Below, one piece after another: positions 36,216 to 46,379 of a stretch of 64,000 bases of DNA. Made by a program: the position numbers and the translations under genes. Source of the DNA: Bacillus cereus group sp. RP43 (GTDB lineage Bacteria; Bacillota; Bacilli; Bacillales; Bacillaceae_G); NCBI RefSeq assembly GCF_040459645.1, contig NZ_JARVHQ010000001.1, forward strand, positions 3,348,001-3,412,000. The letters are read 5' to 3'. Numbering within the stretch: the first letter of the stretch is position 1; each line of letters begins with the position of its first letter. The notes under the pieces were generated by a model. That model did not search any database and was not told where the DNA came from. It was given only the letters and a program-made list of their open reading frames with translations.

Positions 36216-37160
36216 TCATACATCTAATTCTATTACGGATTTGTTAAATGTCATTTCTTCATACACCTTCAAATTTTGATATACCGCTCCTAGTAATGGT
36301 GCTTCTAAAGAAAATTGCTCTGCTAAATCCAGTAAGTAACCTTGCAAATGCTCCCCCTCAATAAACGAACCTTTTTCCATATCACGCTGCATCGAGGACT
36401 TCATATCATAAGAAATTTTATCAATTGTTTTCATATGTTCCTGGGCAATATCTTCTTTAACTGGAGCTCCTAATGCCCTCATAATTTGTACAGATTCCTC
36501 AAATAAATTTCGGATAAATTCACGTCCACCTTCACTTTCACGAATTGGTCCTATCGGTGCACGCATTAATGTTGTAACGCCTGACATGACAGTAATAAAT
36601 AAATATTTATGCCACATATCTTGCGTAATATTTTCACTTAAAACAAAGCTAGCTTTCGTACCTATAAATGCTTGAATAATACGCTTTATTCTCTCTGAAT
36701 CTCGAGGCTTAATTTCTCCAAATACAAGTCTGTTGGCAGCACTAGTTTGTACAATTTCTCCTTGGTCGTTTAACGTCGTCTCAATAAAGCATAAACCGCC
36801 CATTACTTTTTCCCCGCCGAATTCCTTTTGTAATAGTGTTAAATGAGCGATACCATTTAACAGCGGGATTATTACAGTATTTTCTCCTACGAAAGGCTTC
36901 AAATCTACGATCGCCTCATTTAAATGATACGCCTTTGTTGAAAATAAAATCACATCAAATGGAGAATTTCTATCTTCTTTCGTTATCAATTTCGGTTGAA
37001 ATGAAAAATCTCCATTAACACTACGAATAACAAGTCCTTTTTCCTCTAATTGCTGTTTTCTTTTGCTACGAACGAGAAATGTAACATCTTCTCCCTTTTC
37101 TACTAATCGGCCACCAAAAAATCCACCGACGCCACCAGCTCCTAATACTAAAATGCGCAT
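36216..37160 (-). CDS. panE: 2-dehydropantoate 2-reductase family protein
   Basis: 314 residues. N-terminal NADPH-binding GAGGVGGFFG (residues 7-16), basic residues in LVRSKRKQQ that suit NADPH, PLLNGIAH and the C-terminal helical domain with KYLFITVMSGVTTLMR. Reduces ketopantoate to pantoate for CoA synthesis. B. cereus has paralogues, so it could be a related ketopantoate-reductase-like enzyme with another 2-oxoacid. Alone, own promoter. Confidence 0.85.
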   Translation of the reverse strand: MRILVLGAGGVGGFFGGRLVEKGEDVTFLVRSKRKQQLEEKGLVIRSVNGDFSFQPKLITKEDRNSPFDVILFSTKAYHLNEAIVDLKPFVGENTVIIPLLNGIAHLTLLQKEFGGEKVMGGLCFIETTLNDQGEIVQTSAANRLVFGEIKPRDSERIKRIIQAFIGTKASFVLSENITQDMWHKYLFITVMSGVTTLMRAPIGPIRESEGGREFIRNLFEESVQIMRALGAPVKEDIAQEHMKTIDKISYDMKSSMQRDMEKGSFIEGEHLQGYLLDLAEQFSLEAPLLGAVYQNLKVYEEMTFNKSVIELDV

Positions 37161-37334
37161 ACAACATCCCCTTTTCCTAACACAATTATACTAGTTTTAG
37201 TATACATAACATTATACATGTCCCTTGTTAAATTAGCTGAATTTTCATTCTTAATCTATTGCAAAAACAAGGTTATTTTCAAAAAAAATTGGGCATGTTG
37301 TTTCTATAGCTTATACGGAAAGGAAACAATGTAA

Positions 37335-38810
37335 ATGGAGGCAATACAAACAATCGAAGAAAAAGATGTAACAACAGCTATATTTCAATTTATATTCCCG
37401 TTTTCGTTTAAAACTGGATATGAACAAAATATGTTCCCTTTCTTACAAAGAAATAATTTCCGTCCTTTTCGACTTGATCATCTTGAAGATGAAAATACAT
37501 ATTACGGGAAGTTTCAAGTTTCACATCAAAATATGGAAGCATACTATCTTTCATTTACGAATAAAATTCTTTTTCCTCATTCAGAACATCAAAAGGGACT
37601 ACAGCGCTATTCTAAAGACCTTAATTTAAATGGATATTTAACAACAAATCTTATTTCCGTTCCATTCAAGATACATTCTATTGATGTAACACTTTGCCCT
37701 TATGAGCTTGGCTTCTTAACAATTCGAACAGAAGTCAAAACCGCTCCAAACATGACATTATCAGAAGCCATCGAATTCGCTTCTCGCTTCCGTGTACTTG
37801 AAACCAGAAATAATACAACTGAGACCATTTGTATTGAATGTGATGGGAAAAAATATTCACAAGTAGAAAAACTTATATTCGGCGATTTATTTCATGGCTT
37901 AACAGACTTCTTTGAGAATAAGAGGTTGCGGAGTTCATACTTTCAAACATTCCCCTTCTTTGAAGACCAACGAATGTATGTACAAACTTTATTATCTATA
38001 AACAAAGAGTCAGACCTTCATGTAGTTGATGTATATCGAGCTTCCAGTCTTTCCGGATTAACAGACGATGGTAAGCCGTATATTAGCGCAAATAATGTTC
38101 CTTATATTCACGATTATTTAACAAAGCATTCTTATCAAAGATGGGCTCCTAACCGTTATTTTATTATGGAAGAACATATTTTCACATGTATAACAAATGA
38201 AGGTGAACGAGAAGTCACTAAACTTGCTAGTCAAATGTACGGGGAATTTTATTACGCTTTATTATTAAATCTATTTCATAAAGTTGTTTTATTAAAGATG
38301 GCGAACGCTTATGCTGAGCTAAATATTGAACAAGATACAAATGAAATAGAAAAATTAATTTATTCAATTAATTCGTTTACAGCGAATTATTTTTCTTTAG
38401 AATTAGTATCTCAATCACAAAGTGAAGATATTTTCTTCCGCTTAAGAAAACTTTTTAACATTGAAATTTTATACTCGAACGCGAAACAAAATCTTGATAG
38501 TTTGTTTAAATATCAAGAAAATGTCGCCTCTAAAAAAGATAGCCTTTTATTATTAATTTTAACTCTCTACTCTGTAGTAGGCCAAATGTTAGGGTTTACT
38601 ATGATTGACCTTTTAAAAAACACCGATTCAAATCATGTATCTTCACCTCTTGAATATTTTGCTCTTTTAATAGCTAGTAGTGGCATAGTCATTTCACTTA
38701 TTTTAGGTGTACAAGGTTTATACCAATGGGCTATACAACATAAAAATCGAAAAGCATGGGTAAAACAAACTGTATTATCTGCTGTGAAAGAGAAGGATGG
38801 TACAAAGTAA
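37335..38810 (+). CDS. Unrecognised 491-residue protein with C-terminal membrane anchor
   Basis: A mainly soluble region of about 400 residues rich in aromatic residues (FIFPFSFKTGYEQNMFPFLQ, SLSGLTDDGKPYISANN) is followed by a helical part (KMANAYAELN, SINSFTANYFSLELVSQSQ) and two hydrophobic helices at about 408-430 and 440-465 with a basic tail. The soluble-then-two-helix layout recalls CorA-like proteins, but the GMN loop motif is absent. It is probably membrane-anchored with a cytosolic domain. Function unknown. Confidence 0.75.
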   Translation: MEAIQTIEEKDVTTAIFQFIFPFSFKTGYEQNMFPFLQRNNFRPFRLDHLEDENTYYGKFQVSHQNMEAYYLSFTNKILFPHSEHQKGLQRYSKDLNLNGYLTTNLISVPFKIHSIDVTLCPYELGFLTIRTEVKTAPNMTLSEAIEFASRFRVLETRNNTTETICIECDGKKYSQVEKLIFGDLFHGLTDFFENKRLRSSYFQTFPFFEDQRMYVQTLLSINKESDLHVVDVYRASSLSGLTDDGKPYISANNVPYIHDYLTKHSYQRWAPNRYFIMEEHIFTCITNEGEREVTKLASQMYGEFYYALLLNLFHKVVLLKMANAYAELNIEQDTNEIEKLIYSINSFTANYFSLELVSQSQSEDIFFRLRKLFNIEILYSNAKQNLDSLFKYQENVASKKDSLLLLILTLYSVVGQMLGFTMIDLLKNTDSNHVSSPLEYFALLIASSGIVISLILGVQGLYQWAIQHKNRKAWVKQTVLSAVKEKDGTK

Positions 38811-38814
38811 ATAA

Positions 38815-38851
38815 AAAAACAGATGGCAGCACGATGCTACCATCTGTTTTC
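38815..38851. terminator. Bidirectional terminator
   Basis: AAAACAGATGG...CCATCTGTTTT with inner AGC/GCT pairs between converging genes. Confidence 0.85.
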
Positions 38852-38859
38852 TATTATGC

Positions 38860-39819
38860 TTACTTCCCTGCTTCGATTTTTTCTAATGTAGCAGCTACTT
38901 GCTCTTCTGTTAATTCGTGTTGCACGATATAACGATTACGTGGGTGTACACGACATTCATGAGAACATGCACGTAAATGTTTTGCTTCACTTTCTTCAGA
39001 ACATAAAATTTTCTTGTTACATTCAGGGTTTGCACAGTTTACATAGCGCTCACAAGGTTCACCTGTAAAGTGATCTTTACCAACGATAACATGTTCTTTT
39101 TGGTTTACTGGTACAGCGATACGCTCATCAAATACGTAACATTGACCATCCCAAAGTTCACCTTGTACTTCTGGATCTTTTCCGTACGTTACAATTCCGC
39201 CATGAAGCTGGCTTACATCTTCATAACCTTCACGAACTAACCAACCTGAGAATTTCTCACAACGAATTCCGCCTGTACAGTACGTTAAAATCTTTTTGCC
39301 TTCAAGTGTTTCTTTATTTTCTCTAATCCAATCTGGTAATTCACGGAATGATTCAATATCTGGTTTAATCGCACCTTTGAAGTGTCCTAAATCAAATTCA
39401 TAATCATTTCGTGCATCAATGATAACTGTATCTTCTTGTTTCATTGCCTCATAAAAATCTTTTGGTTCTAAATACTTCCCAGTAATTTCTTTCGGGTTAA
39501 TGTCGTCTTCTAGACGAAGTGTAACTAACTCTGAACGAGGACGTACGTGCATTTTCTTAAATGCATGTTCATCTGCCTCATCAATTTTAAATACGATTCC
39601 AGCAAAACGTGGGTCATTGTTCATCGCTTCCACGTACTTTTCTGTTTGTTCAACAGTTCCAGAACAAGTTCCGTTAATTCCTTCTGTTGCTACAAGAATT
39701 CTACCTTTTAATTCAAGTGAATTACAAAACTCTAAATGCTCTGCAGCAAATTCTTCTGGGTTTTCAATTGTTGTGTACATGTAATATAGTAATACTCTAT
39801 ATGGTTTTGTAGTTGCCAA
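38860..39819 (-). CDS. trhO: tRNA uridine(34) hydroxylase TrhO
   Basis: 319 residues. N-terminal ferredoxin-like domain (1-95), rhodanese domain (about 120-220) with the active-site loop [14 protein letters not shown], and a C-terminal Cys-rich region ([29 protein letters not shown]). TrhO makes 5-hydroxyuridine at the wobble position of tRNAs with prephenate-independent O2 use. Stand-alone gene; annotated YbfQ/YceA type in other bacteria. Confidence 0.94.
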   Translation of the reverse strand: MATTKPYRVLLYYMYTTIENPEEFAAEHLEFCNSLELKGRILVATEGINGTCSGTVEQTEKYVEAMNNDPRFAGIVFKIDEADEHAFKKMHVRPRSELVTLRLEDDINPKEITGKYLEPKDFYEAMKQEDTVIIDARNDYEFDLGHFKGAIKPDIESFRELPDWIRENKETLEGKKILTYCTGGIRCEKFSGWLVREGYEDVSQLHGGIVTYGKDPEVQGELWDGQCYVFDERIAVPVNQKEHVIVGKDHFTGEPCERYVNCANPECNKKILCSEESEAKHLRACSHECRVHPRNRYIVQHELTEEQVAATLEKIEAGK

Positions 39820-40313
39820 TGTATTTCTACCACCTATCTAAATTTTAAAATCATGTATAAGTTAACGTTCATATCAAAACATATATAATAAGAAAATATA
39901 TACAAAATTGTACTTAGCCTATTTTCTTCTATTTACAATTTTTTCTATAAGTTAACAGAAATAAAAACAAGATTACAGAACAAAACACTACGGTTAGGTT
40001 GTAATCCCAATATATTATATATCATACAATTTCATTTCCATCAATTAATATGCTGTAATATAGGCTGTATGTTCACATAAATTTCAAAAACAACCCTATA
40101 ATTTATTATCTTCTCCCTTATTCAACAACCATAAACTCCCAAAATATTTTTGCATCGTCACACCATTCATTGCACACAGTCATATAATTTGCATTAAGGA
40201 AACTTTTATGTTCAAATGAAATTACCACATAATATATCTAAATGTATTGAAATAATGAATAAGAATAAATACAATAATTTCATCAAGTTAAGATTTCAAA
40301 GGGGAATACTACT
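39820..40313. other. Intergenic region trhO-mntH
   Basis: 494 AT-rich bases with both divergent promoters. Apart from the probable MntR site (40188-40207) I see no ORF with an RBS and no structured RNA. Confidence 0.5.
40188..40207 (+). promoter_or_regulatory. Probable MntR operator
   Basis: TTTGCATTAAGGAAACTTTT, matching the TTTGCCTTAAGGAAAC type of site bound by Bacillus MntR upstream of mntH and mntABC; repression in high Mn(II) expected. Confidence 0.65.
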
Positions 40314-41609
40314 ATGAATAAAGATATAACAAAAGATGAACAAGTCCCTTCTCAAAGTACAACAGTTCAATCAGCCCATTTAGCGTTAAGCGGACAAACA
40401 AAAGGCTTTAAAAGACTGTTACCATTCTTAGGACCTGCTTTTATCGCATCAGTTGCTTATATTGATCCCGGGAACTTCGCTACAAATATCGCGGCCGGGT
40501 CACAATATGGGTATTTATTACTTTGGGTAATACTCGCTTCTAATTTAATGGCTGTATTAATTCAAACTTTATCAGCTAAATTAGGAATCGCTACTGGGAG
40601 AAACCTTCCTGAAGTAGCTCGCGAAAACTTCCCAAAACCAGTTTCCATCGGTTTATGGATACAAGGTGAGCTTGTTATTATGGCTACCGATTTAGCTGAA
40701 TTTATCGGAGCAGCACTCGGATTGTACTTATTATTTGGAATTCCAATGTTACCAGCTGCTTTAATTACAGCGGTTGGATCATTTATTATTCTTGAATTTC
40801 AACGCAGAGGCTTCCGTCCATTAGAAGCTATTATTACAGGAATGATTTTTATCGTTGTTATCGCTTTTGGTGTCCAAGTCTTTTATGCAAAACCGGAATT
40901 AGGCCCTCTTCTTTCAGGACTATTTACTCCAAAATTCCAAGGTGTGGATAGCATTCTTTTAGCAGCTGGAATTTTAGGTGCGACAGTAATGCCGCACGCG
41001 ATATATTTACATTCGGCCTTAACGCAGCGCCGCGTAGTCGGAACAAATGATGAACAAAAGAAAAAGATTTTCCGCTTCGAATTCATCGATATTATTATTG
41101 CAATGGTTATCGCTGGAGCTATTAACGCAAGTATGCTAATTGTTGCTGCTGCACTATTCTTTAAAAACGGCTTGCACGTTGAAGATCTTGATGTTGCTTT
41201 TAACCAATTTAGCAACTTAGTCGGTCCTGCATCCGCTGCTTTATTCGGAATCGGACTCTTATCAGCCGGATTATCTAGCTCTTCTGTCGGTACAATGTCG
41301 GGTGATATTATTATGCAAGGATTCATTCGAATGCATATTCCGTTATATTTACGCCGATTTATTACAATGATTCCACCACTGGTTATTATTGCTTTAGGTG
41401 TAAATCCAACTTATGCTCTCGTAATGAGCCAAGTCGTCTTATCATTCGGTATTGCTTTTGCATTAGTACCACTCATCATGTTCACAAGTAATAAAAAGAT
41501 TATGGGCGCACTCGTTAACCATCGTATTACAACATTCATCGCATGGTTAATCGCTGCTCTCGTTATTGTTTTAAATATTTTCTTACTGTATCAAACATTT
41601 GTAGGTTAA
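40314..41609 (+). CDS. mntH: Manganese transporter MntH (NRAMP)
   Basis: 431 residues, 11 helices. Helix-1 metal motif DPGN (residues 51-54) and helix-6 ATVMPHAIYLHS with Met and His ligands define an NRAMP divalent-metal/H+ symporter, Mn(II) preferred. GGGG RBS before the ATG, MntR-like operator about 110 bases upstream. Single gene with strong terminator. Confidence 0.96.
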   Translation: MNKDITKDEQVPSQSTTVQSAHLALSGQTKGFKRLLPFLGPAFIASVAYIDPGNFATNIAAGSQYGYLLLWVILASNLMAVLIQTLSAKLGIATGRNLPEVARENFPKPVSIGLWIQGELVIMATDLAEFIGAALGLYLLFGIPMLPAALITAVGSFIILEFQRRGFRPLEAIITGMIFIVVIAFGVQVFYAKPELGPLLSGLFTPKFQGVDSILLAAGILGATVMPHAIYLHSALTQRRVVGTNDEQKKKIFRFEFIDIIIAMVIAGAINASMLIVAAALFFKNGLHVEDLDVAFNQFSNLVGPASAALFGIGLLSAGLSSSSVGTMSGDIIMQGFIRMHIPLYLRRFITMIPPLVIIALGVNPTYALVMSQVVLSFGIAFALVPLIMFTSNKKIMGALVNHRITTFIAWLIAALVIVLNIFLLYQTFVG

Positions 41610-41611
41610 TG

Positions 41612-41648
41612 AAAAGGGTATTCCGATAAAAATGGAATACCCTTTTTT
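41612..41648 (+). terminator. Terminator after mntH
   Basis: AAAAGGGTATTCC with GGAATACCCTTTTTT. Confidence 0.92.
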
Positions 41649-41670
41649 CATTATGCAATCCATATTAATT

Positions 41671-42216
41671 CTACAAAGTAGTTTCAACAAACTTCTTGAA
41701 CGGTTCCTCTTCCTCGATATACGGATAATGGTTACTATACTCAAACGTTGTCAATATTGCATTTGGCATAAGTTCCGCCACTTCAATTGCACATTCATGT
41801 GGACACTGTGCATCATAAATTCCAGCGTAAATATGAGCTCCCATATTTACACTCTCTAATTGTGGACGTAAATCAAATGTAGGTAACTCCTTGTAAGAAA
41901 AGTAATCAAGACGTTTTGATACTGTTTTACCGCTATTTGGTCTAGTTATCATTTCATCATATGCTGATTCATTATACAAAGACATAATTGGTAAACTATG
42001 TTTCTCTCTAATCCTTCTACACAGTTCTATACCATCCATTTGAGGCATCATAATATCAAGAATAGCAAGTTGAATACTGTTATTATTTATTATCTCTAAT
42101 GCCTCTTTTCCGTTGTCAGCAGTGAAAACAGTAAAACCTTCTCGTATTAAATTCACATTAATAAATTGAATAATATCTTGATCATCATCTACAATTAAAA
42201 TTGAGTTTTTCTCCAT
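41671..42216 (-). pseudogene. Chimeric ORF: response-regulator receiver fused to alpha/beta-hydrolase C-terminus
   Basis: 181 residues from the ATG at 42216 (AAGAGG upstream). Residues 1-80 are an OmpR-type receiver domain: ILIVDDDQDI with the acid pair, phospho-acceptor Asp in LAILDIMMPQMDGIELC, then REKHSLPIM where the helix-4/strand-5 part, the conserved Lys and the whole DNA-binding domain are missing. From about residue 81 the sequence becomes the C-terminal third of a proline-iminopeptidase-like hydrolase: FDLRPQLESV, AGIYDAQCPHECA (catalytic Asp) and FEYSNHYPYIEEEEPF (catalytic His). It looks like a deletion that joined two genes in frame. Neither part should work alone. Confidence 0.85.
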
Positions 42217-42360
42217 ATCTAAACCTCTTTTTGAAATATATTCCACAATCAATTTTAACATAAATTAAAATCATCACTACACCTTGAATAATCTTTATTT
42301 TCAGATTAAATTATATAATAACAAATACATTCTAGTTTCATATAAAAAAGGAGCGAAGGC

Positions 42361-42891
42361 ATGTTTCCTATATTAAAAACCGATCGACTCATTTTGCGAG
42401 AACTTATTGAAGAAGATGCGCCGGTTATACTACAATGCTTTTCTAACACTGATGTACTGCGCTATTATGGTCAAAAACCATTACAGAATGTTGATCAAGT
42501 AAAGCAAATTATTAATAATTTCAAGTTGAGTTACAATGCAAGAAACGGCATAAAATGGGGAATCGAATTAAAAAACAAGAAAGGGCTCATTGGAACAATT
42601 GGTTTTCACGATTGGTCTTCTGAACATAAACGAGCCAATATAAGTTATGCCTTTCTCCCTGAACACTGGGGAAAAGGATATGCTACTGAGGCGGTATCTG
42701 AAGTTATATCATACGGCTTCCATACAATTCATTTAAAACGAATTGGGGCAATTGTCTTTCTTGAAAATGAAGCTTCAAATAAAGTGCTATCAAAATTAGG
42801 ATTTGAAAAAGAAGGGTTACTAAAAAATTATATGTATCAAGATGATATTCCATATGACACGAATATTTATTCTTTATTAAAATCGGTTTAA
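42361..42891 (+). CDS. GNAT acetyltransferase (RimJ/RimL type)
   Basis: 176 residues. Typical opening ILKTDRLILREL, central RANISYAFLPEHWGKGYATEAV (acetyl-CoA pyrophosphate loop), then NEASNKVLSKLGFEKEG. N-acetylates a protein N-terminus or a small amine; the substrate is unknown. RBS AAGGAGCG before the ATG. Confidence 0.92.
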   Translation: MFPILKTDRLILRELIEEDAPVILQCFSNTDVLRYYGQKPLQNVDQVKQIINNFKLSYNARNGIKWGIELKNKKGLIGTIGFHDWSSEHKRANISYAFLPEHWGKGYATEAVSEVISYGFHTIHLKRIGAIVFLENEASNKVLSKLGFEKEGLLKNYMYQDDIPYDTNIYSLLKSV

Positions 42892-42905
42892 TAGAATTTA
42901 TGTGT

Positions 42906-42968
42906 AAAAAACCCTTACTTTTAAAAGTAAGGGTTTTTTACAGACTGTGGAGAAAATCTTCTCCACAG
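42906..42968 (+). terminator. Tandem hairpins after the GNAT gene
   Basis: First: AAAAAACCCTTACTTTT paired with AAAAGTAAGGGTTTTTT, a full terminator. Second, 5 bases on: CTGTGGAGAA-AATC-TTCTCCACAG, perfect, with a weak CCTATTTTTG tail. Confidence 0.8.
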
Positions 42969-43117
42969 CCTATTTTTGTGTCTGAACCTCTTTTCATGTG
43001 TCAACAGTGATAAAAAAGAGGAAAAGATCGCGCTCGTTTGTTGAAGATCTTAATTAGTAAATGATAATCTAAAATTTAAATGGGAACTTCGATTAAAGCC
43101 CCTCTATGTCCGGCTGT

Positions 43118-43372
43118 TTAGACATTTCCTAGATAGCTTCGCGTAATGTTTTGGAGAACAATTTTTCCATTCTTACTGTGTTTTTCGAATAACTCTGACA
43201 GGAGAAAAACAAAACTTTTATACTCTTCGTCATTTTTTTCCGGAGCATAGGATGCTGATAAATTCCTCCCAAAAAATCCGTCATAATCAAAAAGTAAATC
43301 ATTTTGATATTTTTTAAACTCATACTTTCCATCCTTAAAAAAGCTGTTAAATACTTCTGGAGTTTCCTCCAT
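43118..43372 (-). pseudogene. SAM-dependent methyltransferase C-terminal remnant
   Basis: 84 residues matching the end of class I methyltransferases of the type ending LSASYAPEKND, FVFLLSELFEKHSKNGKI and TRSYLGNV. The Rossmann core with the SAM-binding motifs is absent, and upstream frames are closed within about 15 codons, so the gene is a 3' fragment. Confidence 0.6.
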
Positions 43373-43627
43373 TCCCCCGCTAATATACCGTAATTTTTTT
43401 GATAACTGACCAGTTTCTCAGTATTTAAATTAAGAAATTGGGCTTTGTTCGTTACTCTAAAAACACGTCCTTTAGCTGAAGATTATTAAATTAAGGATTT
43501 TCTTTACAGCGCCAAACTCAAAGTAGTTGTTCGTATAACTTGTTCCCATACCGATCACACACTTTTGTAGAGTAGTAGTAGCAATATGTCCAAGGTTGAT
43601 AGATTTTTTGCACCAGAACCATTTTTC
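43373..43627 (-). other. Degraded stretch between remnant genes
   Basis: On the minus strand one frame reads SINLGHIATTTLQKCVIG, MGTSYTNNYFEFGAVKKILN before a stop at about 43480. This looks like the end of a broken gene but I do not recognise it. Confidence 0.3.
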
Positions 43628-45580
43628 TTATATTGTTTTAATAATCCTATTAAGCTTTTTGTAAAATTCCCCTTTTGTTTTTACATGATTAAACTGATTC
43701 GGATTAATATTAGCTTTTTGTGAGAGTGCTACAATCTCTTCTTTTGTAATTGAATCTTTAGTATTTATAGATGCTATATTTGTATATTTTCCATCTTCTG
43801 TTTTTGGAATTTCTAAAATCCCTTTATTTACAAGATCAACTACAGCCTTATGCTCTGAAGAATGTGTATCTACACCAGTAATTTTCCAATTATGCATAAC
43901 TTTTGGCGTGTATACACCGTTCTTTACCTCTTTTAAATATGTAATAGCAAGGTTACGAATGGTTCCACCTGTTTCTCCGAATGCATTCTCTTGTTTAGAT
44001 GACCAAGTTTGTTCAAATTTACGTCCCTCTAAAGCTCCCCCTTTTGCCTGAAGAGCCTCCATTCTATACGCATTCATTCCCAGCGTCATAACATCGCTCA
44101 TTTTGATTGGTTTATTTGTACGAATAGAGCGTAAATTTGTAATTCTACTACCATACGGTTTTGTTAAGTCAATTTCATATTTTACGCCTCCAAAGAAATC
44201 GTTCGTACTGTATTTAGACGCACGACGGTTTTTATCAAAGCTAACTGTTACATCTCCGGCACGAGATGAGTTAAAATATCCTGCTGCCCATTCCATATAG
44301 TCTTTTAAATCTTTTCCAGTTATCTTATATACTGTAATTTCTCCCAAGGCATATTGGTAATTGTACGCAATATCTTTTTTCTTAATAGGACCTATATCCA
44401 AACGGGCATAATCATTATCAATTTGATGGGCTACTACATCTGCTTTGCTGTAGTAAAGCATGACTTCATGAAAGAAATCTGATAAAGGTGTCTCTTGAAT
44501 CTGCACACTTGGAATACCCTTTATTTCATTTTCAGGAACAAGGTTCCTACCCTTTAATTGAGCGACTACAACATTTGCATCTCCTCTCGCATACTCGTGA
44601 AAAGGTGTTAGTGTTTCTTCAAGTGTAGGGTCAGATAATACTGTTGTTCCATCAGCATTTTTTACAGGTATAGCGGTAGCAGTTTTATCTTTTAAAACCA
44701 GCTTTCCATCTTGCTTTGTAAAAGTAAGGTCAATACGTGAGATATGTGTTCCATATTTATCTGGTTCTGTAATAATTACGCCATTTACAACTTCTTTTTT
44801 TACAAGTTTATGCATATGAGCTGCAAAAATAGCGCTAAGTTCTGGGCAAGCATTCGCAATATCTTGAACCCCAGTACCAGGGATGCCATTCTCATTTTCG
44901 AGGCCCATATGCATAACTCCTACCATTACATCTACTTTACCTTCTAATTCTTTAATTGCCTTTTTTGTCTCTTCTACTGGATTTTTCACCACTAAACCAT
45001 CCAAATGATCTGTCCCTTTTTCAAAATCACTAATCATTGGTGTATTCATGCCAATAATCCCGACTTTAATTCCATCTTTTTCAACAATCGTATATGCAGG
45101 AAGAAAACGCTCTCCATTTTCCTTGTAAATATTTCCTGCTAACGTCTTTCCCTTATATTGCTCACTAACTTTTTTCAATGTATCTAATCCAAAGTTGAAT
45201 TCATGATTTCCAAATGCCCAAGCATCATATCCCATTGCATTCATCGCTACCATCATTGGCGATTGTGGCTTATCATTGAATAATTCTACTGAGTTTCCTT
45301 GAATTGTGTCCCCAGCATCTACTAATATGGTATTTGGATTTTCTTGACGTACCTTCTTTATAACCGTATAAAGCTGCGTTAAACTTCCACTCATATTTGC
45401 ACCATCAAGCGCATAATCCCAAGGCATAAATCTACCATGAATATCTGCAGTACCCAACAATGTAATATTAACATCAGATTCCTCAGCTTTAGAGATAGCT
45501 GGTTTGACTGTTACTGCTGTTACAAGAAGCATAAGAATTACAAAATAACATACATAGTTCTTCCATTTCATTTTTTGCAT
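43628..45580 (-). CDS. Secreted 5'-nucleotidase / cyclic-nucleotide phosphodiesterase (YfkN/UshA type)
   Basis: 650 residues. Signal peptide about 1-32, then a calcineurin-like metallophosphatase domain (35-300): ADIHGRF, VDAGDTIQGN, WAFGNHEFNFG, GVMHMG and AAHMHK give the two-metal site. The 5'-nucleotidase C-terminal domain follows (330-540: YNYQYALGEITVYKITGKDLKDY in parts). The last 100 residues (HKAVVDLVNKGILE, ASINTKDSITKEEIVALS) resemble a weak S-layer-homology module and may hold the enzyme at the wall. It releases phosphate and nucleosides outside the cell. Confidence 0.88.
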   Translation of the reverse strand: MQKMKWKNYVCYFVILMLLVTAVTVKPAISKAEESDVNITLLGTADIHGRFMPWDYALDGANMSGSLTQLYTVIKKVRQENPNTILVDAGDTIQGNSVELFNDKPQSPMMVAMNAMGYDAWAFGNHEFNFGLDTLKKVSEQYKGKTLAGNIYKENGERFLPAYTIVEKDGIKVGIIGMNTPMISDFEKGTDHLDGLVVKNPVEETKKAIKELEGKVDVMVGVMHMGLENENGIPGTGVQDIANACPELSAIFAAHMHKLVKKEVVNGVIITEPDKYGTHISRIDLTFTKQDGKLVLKDKTATAIPVKNADGTTVLSDPTLEETLTPFHEYARGDANVVVAQLKGRNLVPENEIKGIPSVQIQETPLSDFFHEVMLYYSKADVVAHQIDNDYARLDIGPIKKKDIAYNYQYALGEITVYKITGKDLKDYMEWAAGYFNSSRAGDVTVSFDKNRRASKYSTNDFFGGVKYEIDLTKPYGSRITNLRSIRTNKPIKMSDVMTLGMNAYRMEALQAKGGALEGRKFEQTWSSKQENAFGETGGTIRNLAITYLKEVKNGVYTPKVMHNWKITGVDTHSSEHKAVVDLVNKGILEIPKTEDGKYTNIASINTKDSITKEEIVALSQKANINPNQFNHVKTKGEFYKKLNRIIKTI

Positions 45581-45679
45581 AATAACAATATTTCTCCCCT
45601 TTTTGTAATGTCATAAAGTTGCTTGAACTTTTAAAATGTAACTTATTATTTGGAAAACTTCAACTACAAAAAATTATCA

Positions 45680-46108
45680 CTATCCGACTGGAATTATGCC
45701 TTCCAACTCAGTAATTTCCTCACTAATTAACTGCTCTATTTTTTTTATAAAATCATCAATTTGATTAAGTTCCGTAAGAATAAACAGATTTGAACGCATC
45801 CAATAAGGTTTTGATTGCTTATTGTCAGCTACTACCTCAATACCTACAATTCCTCTTTTGTCATGTAAGAAGAATCTCATAGATAAGAAATGAGTTACAT
45901 TGTCTATATCCTCACCTGAAACCCATTTAAACTCATGTAGTTTAAAAGTGGAAAGCTTGATTATTCCCTCTTTTAAAACTTCAAGTTCTTCATTGGTGGT
46001 ATATATATTAATGTTCGCAGTGCCATAAAATCCAGTAAAATCAAAATTCAATTCAAAAAAATCGGTATCTTCCCATATTCTTTTTATTTTCATATTCGGT
46101 TCAGGCAT
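45680..46108 (-). CDS. Hypothetical protein, 142 residues
   Basis: Acidic, soluble, alternating strands with aromatic residues (FFELNFDFTGFYGTANINIYTT) and a C-terminal helix (QIDDFIKKIEQLISEEITELEG). The build resembles immunity-type or SMI1-like small proteins, but I see no family motif. No toxin gene is adjacent. RBS GGGAGG before the ATG. Confidence 0.6.
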   Translation of the reverse strand: MPEPNMKIKRIWEDTDFFELNFDFTGFYGTANINIYTTNEELEVLKEGIIKLSTFKLHEFKWVSGEDIDNVTHFLSMRFFLHDKRGIVGIEVVADNKQSKPYWMRSNLFILTELNQIDDFIKKIEQLISEEITELEGIIPVG

Positions 46109-46379
46109 TGTGGTCTATCCTCCCATAAATTGCACCTTCCAATTGAGAATATTATAACAAGTTCCCCTTAACAAAACGGTTCCGTTAGATAAGTAAAAAA
46201 TAATGTATATTCTATATATACGAGGTTTACATAACTCCACTTATCGGTAGCAAGGAAAAAGCAGATTCCTACTCTCATAAAGAATCTACCTCCTTCTCTT
46301 TCTATCAATCCATGCAATTTTTTATACATTCCTATCATAGTGTGGGTTCTCGTTTGTTACTGGATTAGCCGAAAAACTC
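46109..46379. other. Non-coding stretch before the IS-like remnant
   Basis: No supported ORF, hairpin or repeat found. Confidence 0.4.
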
